A stretch of 64,000 nt of DNA from CBDCWA01 sp965223255 (GCA_965223255.1 CBDCWA010000004.1:248001-312000); one strand, 5' to 3'. Positions 42,717 through 52,421 are shown, counted from the first letter of the stretch. Notes: generated from the letters alone by a model not told the origin. Translations and numbers: made by a program.

Positions 42717-43500
42717 ACTGCATCCCATCGAACGCCGGCACAACTGCAGCTGGCAGTTTCTCCGCCAGGCGATCATAATCCAAATCGGTATTGAGATGCG
42801 TTAGCACAGCGCGGGTCGGCTGCAATTTCTCGATCCATTCCAATGCCTCACCGACACTAAAGTGGCTGGGGTGCGGCCGATCGCGCAACGCATCGACAAT
42901 CCACAACTCCAGACCTTCCAGAAACGGCAGGGACTCATCGGGCAAGCCACTGACATCCGGTGAATAGGCAAAGTCTTGCACACGAAAACCGAGCGACTGA
43001 GTATCGCCATGGCGCTGTAAGAATGGCTGTACTTTGATACGGCCACCGGGCCCATCAACGGCAAACGGCTCCCCCGGAGTGATCATATGGGATTTGAGGA
43101 TTGCCGGATAAAACGGATTCTGGTGTGCATCGAAGCAATAAGCGAACCGCTCAGTCAGCCCGGCGCCCGTCGCCGCATCCATCCAAACATCGATCCTTTT
43201 CTTCATCACATAGGACAACATCCTGAGATCATCGATCCCATGCGTATGGTCGGCATGATCGTGGGTGTACAAAACAGCATCAAGACGCGTCACCTCAGCA
43301 TCCAGCAATTGCTCGCGCAGATCCGGGCCGCTATCGACCAGCACACGGGTGACGCCACCCTTTGCAAATCGCTCGATAAGTGCGGCACACCGCCGCCGCC
43401 GATTCTTCGGATTGTTCGGATTGCATTTGCCCCACTCATTGCCAACCCGCGGCACCCCGGTCGACGACCCGCATCCAAGAATTGTCAGCCGATAGCTCAT
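42700..43500 (-). CDS. MBL-fold hydrolase, phosphoribosyl cyclic phosphodiesterase (PhnP)-like
   Basis: The 266-residue metallo-beta-lactamase-fold protein has the metal motif THDHADHTHG, an upstream VLVDSGPDLREQLL, and the C-terminal LQPTRAVLTHLNTDLDYDRL. The N-terminus LGCGSSTGVPRVGNEWGKC matches the PhnP-like group. Relatives hydrolyse cyclic phosphodiesters. The four-base overlap ATGA with tatD shows translational coupling. This gene regularly follows tatD in alphaproteobacteria, so it may share a housekeeping role in nucleic acid metabolism rather than phosphonate use. Confidence 0.85.
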   Translation of the reverse strand: MSYRLTILGCGSSTGVPRVGNEWGKCNPNNPKNRRRRCAALIERFAKGGVTRVLVDSGPDLREQLLDAEVTRLDAVLYTHDHADHTHGIDDLRMLSYVMKKRIDVWMDAATGAGLTERFAYCFDAHQNPFYPAILKSHMITPGEPFAVDGPGGRIKVQPFLQRHGDTQSLGFRVQDFAYSPDVSGLPDESLPFLEGLELWIVDALRDRPHPSHFSVGEALEWIEKLQPTRAVLTHLNTDLDYDRLAEKLPAAVVPAFDGMQFTFQE

Positions 43501-44300
43501 GACCCGCCCTCGCCCTGGTAAAGCGAGCGCGGCACCTTTTGAAATAGTCTGAAGAAGTTTTCAGTGGTGGCTTGCGCAATCTCTTCGGGCATCACACCAC
43601 GCACATCTGCCACGACCTTCGCGGTATGCCCCACCAAACAGGGCTCATTTGTTTTGCCGCGCTTGGGCTCGGGTGCCAAAAAAGGGGCATCTGTCTCGAC
43701 TAAGATTTGGGAGATTGGAAGATCCCGCGCAATGGCCCTGAGCGCATCGGACTTCTTAAATGTCACGACACCCGAAAAAGAAACATAAAAGCCGAGTTCC
43801 GCCGCCGACATTGCCAATTCACGCCCGCCGGTAAAACAATGCAGTATTGCTGGAAACGCTCCCTTTGCATGCTCGTCCGCCAATATCTGCAGCGTATCCT
43901 CATCAGCATCACGCGAATGAATTTCAAGCGGCAAACCAGTCTCGCGCGCCGCAGCAATATGGCGCCGAAATCCTTCTGCCTGCCCCTCCCGCGAACTCTT
44001 TTGATAAAAATAATCCAATCCCGCCTCACCGATGGCGACGATCTTTTCATGGCCTGAAAGGCGCACGATCTCATCGGTCTCAATGTCGAGTTCCTCATCG
44101 GCATAATGCGGATGTGTCCCCACCGAACAAAAGACATTGGGATGCTCTTGCGCGATAACGAGGATTTCCGGCAGCCTGGCGATACGCGTCGAGATCGTTA
44201 CCATCACGCCGACGCCGGCCTCACGTGCACGCTCCAACACCGCGGTGCGTTGCGCAGCCAGTTTTGGAAAATCCAGGTGGCAGTGATGATCGACAAGCAT
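43497..44300 (-). CDS. tatD: TatD-family metal-dependent DNase
   Basis: The 267-residue TIM-barrel hydrolase has metal ligands in LVDHHCHLD, E in AIGEAGLDYF, HSRDADEDT, LHCFTGG and ETDAPFLAPEP. TatD enzymes are 3'-5' nucleases acting on DNA. It lies five bases after metG and overlaps the MBL hydrolase, in the conserved run holB-metG-tatD-MBL. The length is standard. Confidence 0.93.
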   Translation of the reverse strand: MLVDHHCHLDFPKLAAQRTAVLERAREAGVGVMVTISTRIARLPEILVIAQEHPNVFCSVGTHPHYADEELDIETDEIVRLSGHEKIVAIGEAGLDYFYQKSSREGQAEGFRRHIAAARETGLPLEIHSRDADEDTLQILADEHAKGAFPAILHCFTGGRELAMSAAELGFYVSFSGVVTFKKSDALRAIARDLPISQILVETDAPFLAPEPKRGKTNEPCLVGHTAKVVADVRGVMPEEIAQATTENFFRLFQKVPRSLYQGEGGS

Positions 44301-44305
44301 AACGA

Positions 44306-45880
44306 TTATTTTTTCCGACTCTCAGGGCCCGCCTCATCTTCCCGATCGACATGGCGGGGAAAGACACCTGTTGGCTTTGGCAAAGGTGTACCAGCTTCAA
44401 TGCGGCCTCCAGCACCGAGATCGGCAAATGCACGACGCGATTGAGGTTGGCCCAGGAGATCGAGGAGCTTGGCCGCGCCGTCCGGCACCGCCGGCGCACT
44501 AAGAATCGCCAGCTGACGCACGACTTCAGCTGTTACGTAGAGAATTGTCGCCATCCGCTCAGGCTCGCTCTTCCGCTTGGCCCAGGGCTCTTCGCCTGCA
44601 AAATAGCGATTGGCCTCCGCGACGACCGCCCAAACAGCGTCGAGGTACTGCTTGATCGCCTGGCGGTCCATGGCAGCCCGAACCTTTTCATAAAGCCCAT
44701 CGGCGGCAGCGAGCATGGCCTCATCCGCACGTGTGAATGCAGCCGGTTTCGGAACTTTGCCATCGCAGTTCTTAGCGATCATCGACAATGAGCGCTGCGC
44801 CAAATTGCCCAAGTCGTTCGCGAGTTCGGCATTAATCCGATTGACAATCGCCTCGTGGCTGTAATTACCATCCTGGCCGAATGCGACTTCCCGCAAAAAG
44901 AAATAGCGCATCTGATCAACGCCATAGGCCGCAATCAATTCGAATGGATCGAGCACATTGCCCAGTGATTTGGACATTTTCTCACCGCGATAGAGCACCA
45001 TCCCGTGCGCGAAGACCCGCTTTGGCACCTCAAGTCCGGCCGACATTAAAAACGCCGGCCAATAGACGGCGTGAAACCTCAGAATATCTTTGCCGATCAC
45101 ATGCACGTCTGCCGGCCAATAACGCCACTTCACATCATCAGCGTCTGGAAACCCGACGCCCGTCAAGTAGTTGGTGAGCGCATCGACCCAGACATACATG
45201 ACATGGTCACCGGCACCGGGCACTTTGACGCCCCAATCAAAGGTGGTCCGCGAAATCGATAGATCGGCAAGGCCTCCCTTGACGAAGCTCGTCACTTCAT
45301 TTCGCCGCTCAGGCGGCAGAATGAAATCGGGGTTGTCCTCATAGTGCTTTAGCAGCCGATCCTGATACGCCGACAACTTAAAGAAGTAAGTGTCTTCCTC
45401 GGTCCACTCGACCGGTGTCTGCTGCGGCCCGATCCGCACACCATCATCACGCAGCTCCGTTTCGCTCTCGCTGTAGAAAGCCTCATCGCGCACCGAATAC
45501 CATCCAGCATATTTGGATAGATAAATATCGCCATTATCGACCATGCGCTGCCAGATCGCCTGACTTGCAACATGGTGGCGCGGCTCGGTGGTGCGGATGA
45601 AGTCGTCATGCGACAGATTGAGAGCGCCCACCATTTCGCGAAAACGCGCGCCGTTGCGATCGGCAAGCTCCGCCGGCGTCACACCCTCTGCTGCTGCCGT
45701 TTGGCACATTTTGAGACCATGCTCATCCGTGCCGGTCAGAAAGAACACGTCTTTTCCATCCAGGCGTTCAAAGCGCGCAATCGCATCGGTACCGATCGCT
45801 TCGTACGCATGGCCAATATGCGGCAGACCATTGGGATACGATATCGCCGTGGTAATATAGAATTTATCTCGCTCGCTCAT
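44306..45880 (-). CDS. metG: Methionine-tRNA ligase
   Basis: The 524-residue class I synthetase has the HIGH element PNGLPHIGHAYEAIGTD and the KMSKS loop GEKMSKSLGNVLDPFEL, with the GTDEHGLK segment. It lacks the C-terminal tRNA-binding (EMAP-II-like) domain of longer forms, as is normal for the ~515-residue alphaproteobacterial type. Only one short insertion is seen between the two halves of the catalytic domain, with no clear zinc cysteines. The last ~30 residues are charged. It lies 90 bases after holB and five before tatD. Confidence 0.97.
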   Translation of the reverse strand: MSERDKFYITTAISYPNGLPHIGHAYEAIGTDAIARFERLDGKDVFFLTGTDEHGLKMCQTAAAEGVTPAELADRNGARFREMVGALNLSHDDFIRTTEPRHHVASQAIWQRMVDNGDIYLSKYAGWYSVRDEAFYSESETELRDDGVRIGPQQTPVEWTEEDTYFFKLSAYQDRLLKHYEDNPDFILPPERRNEVTSFVKGGLADLSISRTTFDWGVKVPGAGDHVMYVWVDALTNYLTGVGFPDADDVKWRYWPADVHVIGKDILRFHAVYWPAFLMSAGLEVPKRVFAHGMVLYRGEKMSKSLGNVLDPFELIAAYGVDQMRYFFLREVAFGQDGNYSHEAIVNRINAELANDLGNLAQRSLSMIAKNCDGKVPKPAAFTRADEAMLAAADGLYEKVRAAMDRQAIKQYLDAVWAVVAEANRYFAGEEPWAKRKSEPERMATILYVTAEVVRQLAILSAPAVPDGAAKLLDLLGQPQSRRAFADLGAGGRIEAGTPLPKPTGVFPRHVDREDEAGPESRKK

Positions 45881-45970
45881 CAGTTCATCATATTTTGGGT
45901 TCGAGCAACATTGCCCGCCTACCAGACGTGTCTATCAGTTCAACGACGGACACCTTTTGACAGTCATCTA

Positions 45971-47083
45971 TCAGCGCGCCACGGCCTGCAGCCGTGAAAA
46001 CGTCTCTAAAATCAGTGCGCGGCGGTCCAAATTCAACACCATCGCCTCCGCCTTGCGCAAAACGACCCGTTCCCACCACTCTGCCCAGGCCACAAGACGC
46101 CCTTCCCCTATCACACGCGCTGGTTCCACACCACCATCGATCGCCGCCACCCCAGTAGCCCGCCCCCGAATAAGGCGCGCCACGTAATCAAGCAAAAGCT
46201 CAAAAAACACTTCGAATCGCTGCTCGTTGCCGGCACCGGATAGATCATCAGCAAGGCTATGCACATCGCTCCATGCCAAATTCGGCAATGCTGCGATCAA
46301 AGCTTGGACCCGATTGTAGAGTTCAACCCCGTCGGATTGGGAGAGCTGCAACACCCGGCGCACCCGCCCACGTCCGATCGCCGCCAATTTCTGCCAATCC
46401 TCTGGCGCAATTGGATCAAGGCCTGCGAACGCCAACGCCTGCCCCACCGCCGTGCTCAGATCCTCATCACCAAGGGCAGACATTTCAAGCCTCCGGCAGC
46501 GTGACTTGATTGTCGCGAGCAATCGCCCCGGCTCTGAGGAAATCAACAGAAAATGCGTCCGTTCAGGCGGCTCCTCCAACACCTTCAAGAGTGCGTTGGC
46601 CGCTGATAGATTCAGATCGTCTGCCTGATCCACAATGATCACACGCCGACGACCCTGCGTCGTCGAATGCGTGAGAAAATTGCGCAGCCGGCGCACCTCA
46701 TCAACCGGTATCGAGGCAGAAAAACGCTTACTCTTTGGGTCATAGGTCCGTCGGATGAGCATCAATCGCGGGTGCGACAGGGCGCCAACCTGGCGCGCTG
46801 TAATGCTTGCCGGATCGATTTCGATCTGACCGTCGGTGCGTTCATCATTTTCGGCCAAAAGATAGCGCGCAAGCGCATAGGCAAACGTCGCTTTTCCAAT
46901 GCCCAAAGCACCCCGGATAAGCCAGGCATGATGCAGGCGGTTGGCCGCAAAACTGTCCAGACACACGGCCTTCGCCGCCTCATGTCCAACAAGCTTTGCC
47001 GTCCGGCGCGGATGCGCAAATCCTTCAAGACAATCCGCTTCCGGCAACTCTTCGCTTTCGATGACTTGCGGCCGGCGACCCAC
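45971..47083 (-). CDS. holB: DNA polymerase III subunit delta'
   Basis: The 370-residue clamp-loader subunit has the P-loop-like GALGIGKATFAYALA, VIIVDQADDLNLSAANALLKVLEEPPERTHFLLIS and SRCRRLEM with the arginine finger region. I place the start at GTG 47083, two bases after the tmk stop, because GGAGG (inside the tmk end) is nine bases upstream; the longer frame upstream overlaps tmk without support. It belongs to the tmk-holB coupling found across bacteria. The sequence VGHEAAKAVCLDSFAANRLHHAWL is the typical N-terminus. Confidence 0.94.
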   Translation of the reverse strand: MGRRPQVIESEELPEADCLEGFAHPRRTAKLVGHEAAKAVCLDSFAANRLHHAWLIRGALGIGKATFAYALARYLLAENDERTDGQIEIDPASITARQVGALSHPRLMLIRRTYDPKSKRFSASIPVDEVRRLRNFLTHSTTQGRRRVIIVDQADDLNLSAANALLKVLEEPPERTHFLLISSEPGRLLATIKSRCRRLEMSALGDEDLSTAVGQALAFAGLDPIAPEDWQKLAAIGRGRVRRVLQLSQSDGVELYNRVQALIAALPNLAWSDVHSLADDLSGAGNEQRFEVFFELLLDYVARLIRGRATGVAAIDGGVEPARVIGEGRLVAWAEWWERVVLRKAEAMVLNLDRRALILETFSRLQAVAR

Positions 47084-47085
47084 GA

Positions 47086-47745
47086 CTATTTGCCTCCGAG
47101 CAATTGCGCCGCCACCACCGACCAGACGTCCTTGGCGATGTCTTCGATGTTCCGGTTGGCGTTGATGACATGACAACGCTTCGGTTCTCGTTTTGCAAGT
47201 GCCAAGAACCCATCCCTCAGGCCTCGATGAAACGCGATATCCCGCCCTTCGAACCGATCGCTTGGCCCGACGGCGTTTGCGCCGGCAGCCTGCTGCCGTC
47301 GCTCATCCGCCCGCGCCAGGCCGATTGCCGGATCGAGGTCCAAGATGACAGTCAAATCAGGCACGGTGGCACCAACGACTATCTCCTCCAATTGTTTGAT
47401 AACTGCATCGTCAACGTCGCCGGCCGCGCCCTGATAGACCCTGGTTGAATCCGAAAACCGATCGCAAATGACCCAGTCACCGCGCGCCAACGACGGTCGG
47501 ATCAGCCGCTCCAGATGATCTGCACGTGCGGCAAAAAAGATCAGTGCTTCCGCCAGGCCAGCGCAGCGATCCTGCGGCCCATCCATCAGCAAGACTCGGA
47601 GTTGTTCGGCAAGCGCGGTACCGCCCGGCTCACGCGTTACAACAGGCGTTATGCCCTCGCCGGCCAGGCGCTCGGCAAGCAGTTGGGCCTGGGTCGATTT
47701 GCCGACCCCCTCACCGCCTTCAAACGTGACGAATTTTCCGACCAT
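47086..47745 (-). CDS. tmk: Thymidylate kinase
   Basis: The 219-residue kinase phosphorylates dTMP to dTDP. The P-loop is FEGGEGVGKSTQAQLLAERL, the DR motif is VICDRFSDSTRVYQG, and the lid is RADERRQQAAGA. The length is normal. It starts with ATG 47745, 129 bases after dacA, and its end provides the ribosome binding site of holB. Confidence 0.96.
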   Translation of the reverse strand: MVGKFVTFEGGEGVGKSTQAQLLAERLAGEGITPVVTREPGGTALAEQLRVLLMDGPQDRCAGLAEALIFFAARADHLERLIRPSLARGDWVICDRFSDSTRVYQGAAGDVDDAVIKQLEEIVVGATVPDLTVILDLDPAIGLARADERRQQAAGANAVGPSDRFEGRDIAFHRGLRDGFLALAKREPKRCHVINANRNIEDIAKDVWSVVAAQLLGGK

Positions 47746-47874
47746 TCGCCGTCCACACCACTATTGCATCCGAATGAACACGACCACGTATGCCCGCGTT
47801 TGAGTCCAAAATCATTCGATCGATTTCGGATTGGCCCAGGCAAGACCCCCTGCCCCGCCATGCATCTTCGTGCT

Positions 47875-49083
47875 TCAAAGCAACCAACCTAAGGCCATAT
47901 GCAATAGCGAGTCGAGCCCCCGGCTTGCGATGCCCGCACGCTTGACATCGCGGCCGGCATAAAGTGGCACAATGGAAATCGCACTGGATGAGCTGACGAC
48001 TTTGAGGTGAGCCACCTCGTCACCTTTGCGGATCGGGGCCTTCAATGGCTTTTTATAGACGACTGCAGCCCTGATCCTTTGATCGATGGGATATTTCGGC
48101 AGCGAGATGATCACGCCATCTGCAGCGCCGACCAGCGGCACATACATGGTCTCACCGCCCCACACCTTGGCATGCCCGACCACCTGGCCGGCATCGAACA
48201 ATCGAAACTCGCCCAGAGATTTGAAACCCCATTCGATTATCTTCTTTACTTCGTCTTTGCGAAGTTTTTTGGTGCGTAGGCCATTCAAGACAGCAATGAG
48301 TCGGCGCTTGCCCTGCTTGGCAGAGGCCACCATGCCGTGACCGGAGGCCTTGAGCGATCCCGTCTTCAATCCGTCAACGCCAATATTTGCATAGAGCAGC
48401 GGATTTCGGCTGAAGAACCGATGCCGCCGATACTTAAAAATCTTCTGTGCAAACCAGGGATAGTATTCCGGATAGGTACGGATCAGGAAGCGGGCGAGCT
48501 TGGCCAGCTCCATTGCCGTCATCAGCTGCTTAGGGTGCGGCAAACCGGTGGCATTCCCGAAGGTCGCCTTCTCAAGTCCGATACGGCGCGCCTCAGCAGT
48601 CATCCGTTTGGCAAACGCCGCCTCAGACCCCGCCATGTTTTCGGCAATGCTTATTGCAGCATCATTGCCAGATTGAACAATAATGCCCCGGATCAGCTGT
48701 TCCAAGGTCGCCGTCTTATGCACCGGCACAAACATTGACGCCGTGCGCGACGGCGCCCCGCCCGTCCGCCAGGCATTAACGCTCATTTTGAATTCATCGC
48801 TAAGTTTATATTTGCCGGCCTTCAGCGCGCGAAACACGACCGCAAGTGTCACCAGCTTGCTCATACTGGCCGGCGCCATCAATTCATCGGCGTTCTTCTG
48901 GTACAAAATGGAGCCGGTCGAGGCATCCATCAACAGCGCATATTTCGCCGGCGTTGAAAACTGCCCGCCGGCTGAAATCGCCCATTGCGTGCCTGCTAGG
49001 AGGACACAGAAGCTCGACAGCACGACCATCAGGCGGCTTATGCAGCGGTAATTGGCTATTGTCCGGCCGTTTGGTCCACTCAT
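47875..49083 (-). CDS. dacA: Serine-type D-Ala-D-Ala carboxypeptidase (PBP5/6 family)
   Basis: The 402-residue protein has an N-terminal signal/anchor (LMVVLSSFCVLLAGTQWAISA). The penicillin-binding motifs are SxxK at S73-MSK76 (APASMSKL), SGN in VQSGNDAAIS and KTG in GLKTGSLKASG. A C-terminal beta domain (VPLVGAADGVIISLPK) and an amphipathic end (RGLDSLLHMALGWLL) that would attach it to the membrane follow. It trims pentapeptides of peptidoglycan. ATG 49083 is preferred to a TTG three codons upstream. It precedes tmk by 129 bases and follows rlpA. Confidence 0.95.
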   Translation of the reverse strand: MSGPNGRTIANYRCISRLMVVLSSFCVLLAGTQWAISAGGQFSTPAKYALLMDASTGSILYQKNADELMAPASMSKLVTLAVVFRALKAGKYKLSDEFKMSVNAWRTGGAPSRTASMFVPVHKTATLEQLIRGIIVQSGNDAAISIAENMAGSEAAFAKRMTAEARRIGLEKATFGNATGLPHPKQLMTAMELAKLARFLIRTYPEYYPWFAQKIFKYRRHRFFSRNPLLYANIGVDGLKTGSLKASGHGMVASAKQGKRRLIAVLNGLRTKKLRKDEVKKIIEWGFKSLGEFRLFDAGQVVGHAKVWGGETMYVPLVGAADGVIISLPKYPIDQRIRAAVVYKKPLKAPIRKGDEVAHLKVVSSSSAISIVPLYAGRDVKRAGIASRGLDSLLHMALGWLL

Positions 49084-49314
49084 TCGCGCCAATCCTTACG
49101 CCGGTCGTTCTAATGCAAACCGTAATAACTCTGGATAGTTCCCCACGTCTCACACAATTGAGACTTTCCAGATCGTTTAAAATTAACAGACGAGGCAGTA
49201 ACAACGGCCACCGCTTGGCGTCAATATACCCATTCAACAATATTCACATGACCACAATAAACTTGTCGCCAAAAACAGCTGCCCGGGGCGCTCCTGTGCC
49301 GGCCTGCGGCCTCT

Positions 49315-49986
49315 CTAATACGACCGTGCGCGATACCATGCCTGTTGCGACAGGAATTGGCGCTCATAACGATCATGCCCGCTCAGCGGCGCCGGCCCGG
49401 CGTATTGGACTCTGACGCGGCCGGTTCCTGATCTCTTGAGCGCCAGCAGACGCGCTACCCGGCGCGAAAGATCGATAATCCGTCCCTTCATGAACGGACC
49501 GCGATCGTTGAGGCGAACAAGCAGCGTGCGGTTATTCCCAAGATTGGTGACATAGGCGTAGGAGGGTATCGGCAGCGTCGGATGCGCGGCTGTTAAAGCC
49601 TCGGCATCATAAATTTCACCGTTGGCAGTCTTGCGGCCATGAAATTTATCGCCATACCAAGAGGCGATACCTATTCGGTCATAGCTGGGATCATGGCGTG
49701 GCACGAAAGTGCGGCCACCCACAGAGTAAGGTGCGCCGAGCTTATCGCGTCCGCCGCCTTTTGGGATCGAATAGCCCCGCCCGATTACCCGAGGGCTCGC
49801 TTGCGGACCAGTAGGCCCATAGGAAAAGGCGGATCGCGGCGGGTCGTTTGAGCGCTCCGACGCGCCCGGCCGGGCAGACTTGCCGCGCTCGAAGCCAAAC
49901 GAACAACCCATCAACATCGCGCCGACTGTGCAACCGATGGCAACAATAACAACAAACTGCCGATGATACTCAATAAAGACCCGCAC
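49315..49986 (-). CDS. rlpA: Septal ring lytic transglycosylase RlpA-type lipoprotein
   Basis: The 223-residue lipoprotein has a signal with lipobox LMGC (Cys28). A linker with SPRVIGRGYSIPKGGGRDK follows, then the DPBB_1 domain: GIASWYGDKFHGRKTANGEIYD, LPIPSYAYVTNLGNNRTLLVRLNDRGPF and IIDLSRRVARLL. There is no SPOR domain, unlike E. coli RlpA. RlpA cleaves denuded peptidoglycan at the septum. The GTG start has GGAG ten bases upstream. dacA follows 231 bases downstream. Confidence 0.9.
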   Translation of the reverse strand: MRVFIEYHRQFVVIVAIGCTVGAMLMGCSFGFERGKSARPGASERSNDPPRSAFSYGPTGPQASPRVIGRGYSIPKGGGRDKLGAPYSVGGRTFVPRHDPSYDRIGIASWYGDKFHGRKTANGEIYDAEALTAAHPTLPIPSYAYVTNLGNNRTLLVRLNDRGPFMKGRIIDLSRRVARLLALKRSGTGRVRVQYAGPAPLSGHDRYERQFLSQQAWYRARSY

Positions 49987-50107
49987 CGGACGACCACTCC
50001 AAGCATCGCAAACACTGTCGCTGCCGGCCCCAAACCGCCCCCGTGGTATCGGATCGCAGCACTGACCGCGACCCGACGTTGACAGGCAATGATTAGCAAA
50101 CTGTTAA

Positions 50108-50593
50108 CTAAGTGTTGTGCCGAGCATATGGCGCAGATTTGGCATTCGCCCCATAAACGGAATGGGCGCGTGTTTCGAAGGCTTCGGCAAATTTTTTGAA
50201 AGCGCGATCGAACATTGCACCGACAAGCATCGCCAGGAGAGGCGAGCGAAATTCGTAAGCGATCTGGAAATCGACCAGGCATCCTTCATCGATTGCCTTG
50301 AATGTCCAGGTATTTTCGAGATAACGAAACGGACCCTCGATATAGGCCACGTCGACCCGCTGATCATTGGGCGTACCAGTCACGCGGCAGGTGAATGATT
50401 CCGTAATCGCCCCATACCCTGCGGTCATCCGCGCCACCAACGTCGTTTGCCCATTTTCAGAGATCGTGCGCTCGCGCACAACCAATGCCTCGCACAGCGG
50501 CACAAACTGTGGATAGGCCTCGACATCGAGAACCAGGTCATACATTTGGCGTGGTGTGAAGGGCACGCGCCGGGTGATGCGATAGTCTGCCAT
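50108..50593 (-). CDS. ratA: RatA/COQ10 START-like protein
   Basis: The 161-residue protein matches the polyketide-cyclase/START family: RRVPFTPRQMYDLVLDVEAYPQFVPLCEALVV at the start, YIEGPFRYLENTWTFKAIDEG in the middle, FEFRSPLL-like and the helix MFDRAFKKFAEAFETRA at the end. In bacteria it is named RatA (a proposed ribosome-association toxin), in mitochondria COQ10, a ubiquinone-binding protein; the lipid-binding role fits the fold better. It is regularly adjacent to lipA in alphaproteobacteria, as here (151 bases downstream). Confidence 0.9.
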   Translation of the reverse strand: MADYRITRRVPFTPRQMYDLVLDVEAYPQFVPLCEALVVRERTISENGQTTLVARMTAGYGAITESFTCRVTGTPNDQRVDVAYIEGPFRYLENTWTFKAIDEGCLVDFQIAYEFRSPLLAMLVGAMFDRAFKKFAEAFETRAHSVYGANAKSAPYARHNT

Positions 50594-50744
50594 TCGCCGC
50601 AGCCTCTTCCCGTTAGATCAACCTGCGTTATGCTGGAACCGCCGCAGTGGTTTTAACTCAATGCTCAAAGATGATCATTCTATAGTTAGTCAAGCAACTT
50701 CCTGCCTTCACTCAGACCCCCTCGATGCCTCTTAGGGAGCTGGA

Positions 50745-51686
50745 CTAGCCCAATGCCCTAAGGCGCGCCGCCTTTAACCGCTCAAAATCCGTATCTGCAT
50801 GGTAGGACGAACGGGTCAGCGGCGATGCTGATACCAACAGGAAGCCTTTCGCCAAAGCCGAGGTCTCATAAGACGCGAAAGCCTCTGGAGTGACGAAGTC
50901 TTTGATCTCGGCGTGCTTGCGTGTGGGCTGCAGGTATTGACCGATGGTCAGGAAATCGACATCTGCCGAGCGCATGTCGTCCATAACCTGCAGGACATCT
51001 TCGCGGCTTTCGCCGAGCCCCACCATCAACCCGGACTTCGTGAATATCGTCGGATCAATCTCTTTGACCCTTTGCAATAGACGCAGGGAATGGAAATAGC
51101 GCGCGCCAGGGCGGATCGCCAAATAAAGCCCCGGCACCGTTTCCAGATTGTGATTGAAGACATCCGGGCGCGCCGCGACGACGATTTCCAGCGCACCATC
51201 CTTGCGCAGAAAATCCGGCGTCAATATTTCGATTGTTGTCTCTGGCGCTTGCGCGCGGATCTCCTTGATCACATCTGCAAAATGCTGCGCGCCACCGTCA
51301 TCCAAGTCATCCCGGTCAACAGACGTGATCACCACATGCCTGAGACCCAAGTGCTGTACGGCAGCACCGACGCGATGGGGTTCACCGGGATCAAGTGGCG
51401 CCGGCAGTCCGGTACGCACATTGCAGAAAGCGCACGCCCGCGTACAGGTGTCGCCCATAATCATCATGGTCGCATGCCGCTTCGTCCAGCACTCACCGAT
51501 GTTCGGGCAACTTGCCTCCTCACACACGGTATTGAGCCCGTGTGCCCGCACGATCTTGCGGGTTTCGACGTAAGCCGGCGAACCGGGCGCTCGCACCCGA
51601 ATCCAGTCGGGTTTGCGCAACACCGGCGTATCCGGCCGATTGGCCTTTTCAGGATGGCGTGGGCGACGATCGAAGAGTGTTACCAT
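50745..51686 (-). CDS. lipA: Lipoyl synthase
   Basis: The 313-residue radical SAM enzyme inserts sulfur into octanoyl groups on lipoyl domains. The auxiliary cluster cysteines are C55, C60 and C66 (CEEASCPNIGEC), the radical SAM cysteines are C81-x3-C85-x2-C88 (GDTCTRACAFC), and the C-terminal serine that ligates the auxiliary cluster is in RSSYHAD. It serves the lipoyl domains of the pdhB and pdhC products in the same cluster. ATG 51686. It stands between the GlsB genes and ratA. Confidence 0.97.
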   Translation of the reverse strand: MVTLFDRRPRHPEKANRPDTPVLRKPDWIRVRAPGSPAYVETRKIVRAHGLNTVCEEASCPNIGECWTKRHATMMIMGDTCTRACAFCNVRTGLPAPLDPGEPHRVGAAVQHLGLRHVVITSVDRDDLDDGGAQHFADVIKEIRAQAPETTIEILTPDFLRKDGALEIVVAARPDVFNHNLETVPGLYLAIRPGARYFHSLRLLQRVKEIDPTIFTKSGLMVGLGESREDVLQVMDDMRSADVDFLTIGQYLQPTRKHAEIKDFVTPEAFASYETSALAKGFLLVSASPLTRSSYHADTDFERLKAARLRALG

Positions 51687-51821
51687 GCGCGTGTGAATCT
51701 CATTTGCAATCAGACCTCTATATCACACAGATTTAGGGACGAATCGTGCAAATTCCACGCATGTGCTGAATTAGCAGCGTTATTTCCAGATCTACCCGGC
51801 TTCCGACGGCCACAAACCGGA

Positions 51822-52124
51822 TCAGGACCGCCCGCCGAGGAAACGGGCTACCAAAATGATCAACACGGCCCCAATGGTGGAAACCAGGATCTGGGTGCCA
51901 TAGGGAACGGTATTGGTGATATCGGTGACCGCCGGCGGCAGCTGCAGATAACCAAGCTTTACCAGCGACCCACCAACGAAAGCGCCAATCAGACCGACAA
52001 TTAAGTTGCGGATCAAACCACCGCCGCCGACAAGCAGTCCAGCGAGCCAGCCGGCGATCACGCCGTTGATCCCCATCACCACCCAATGCCAATGCGGCTG
52101 TAGTTGTTTCAGGATATCTTCCAT
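51822..52124 (-). CDS. GlsB/YeaQ/YmgE-family membrane protein, 100 residues
   Basis: The product has three helices with the family motif INGVIAGWLAGLLVGGGG and GLIGAFVGG, and ends with VSTIGAVLIILVARFL. The family is called transglycosylase-associated or GlsB stress-response proteins; the role is unclear. Residues 1-15 (MEDILKQLQPHWHWV) are an added N-terminal helix and residues ~60-75 form a polar loop. ATG 52124 has GGGAGGGG upstream. It is adjacent to a second member, and both are inserted between lpd and lipA. Confidence 0.85.
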   Translation of the reverse strand: MEDILKQLQPHWHWVVMGINGVIAGWLAGLLVGGGGLIRNLIVGLIGAFVGGSLVKLGYLQLPPAVTDITNTVPYGTQILVSTIGAVLIILVARFLGGRS

Positions 52125-52166
52125 AAGCCCCTCCCCAAGAGATATTGGGTTTCAGAACACAACTAT

Positions 52167-52421
52167 TTACGAAATGAGCCGTGCAACTATTACGACAACA
52201 ATTGCACCAATCGTCGCAGTGACGATCTGCGAAACGAGTTCATTTTTGATACCCAGGTTGATCCCGGTCGCATTCAATAAGAAACCGCCGACGAAGGCGC
52301 CGATGACACCGCTCAGCAGATAGCGCACCAATCCGCCGCCGCCGACCACCAGCGATGCCAGCCAGCCGGCAACAAGCCCTATGACCAGAAACACGATGAT
52401 CCCTTGAATTTTCGGGTCCAT
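52167..52421 (-). CDS. GlsB/YeaQ/YmgE-family membrane protein, 84 residues
   Basis: This is the shorter and more typical family member: IGLVAGWLASLVVGGGGLVRYLLSGVIGAFVGGFLL and a last helix IVTATIGAIVVVIVARLIS. It is a paralogue of the following gene, 42 bases downstream. ATG 52421 has GAGGAG nine bases upstream. It lies 56 bases after lpd, so it may be transcribed with it. Confidence 0.87.
   Translation of the reverse strand: MDPKIQGIIVFLVIGLVAGWLASLVVGGGGLVRYLLSGVIGAFVGGFLLNATGINLGIKNELVSQIVTATIGAIVVVIVARLIS

Noticed and set aside
47084..47176. Upstream extension of holB into tmk
   Set aside because: GTG 47083 with GGAGG nine bases upstream gives the family N-terminus; the extension is the tmk sequence in another frame.
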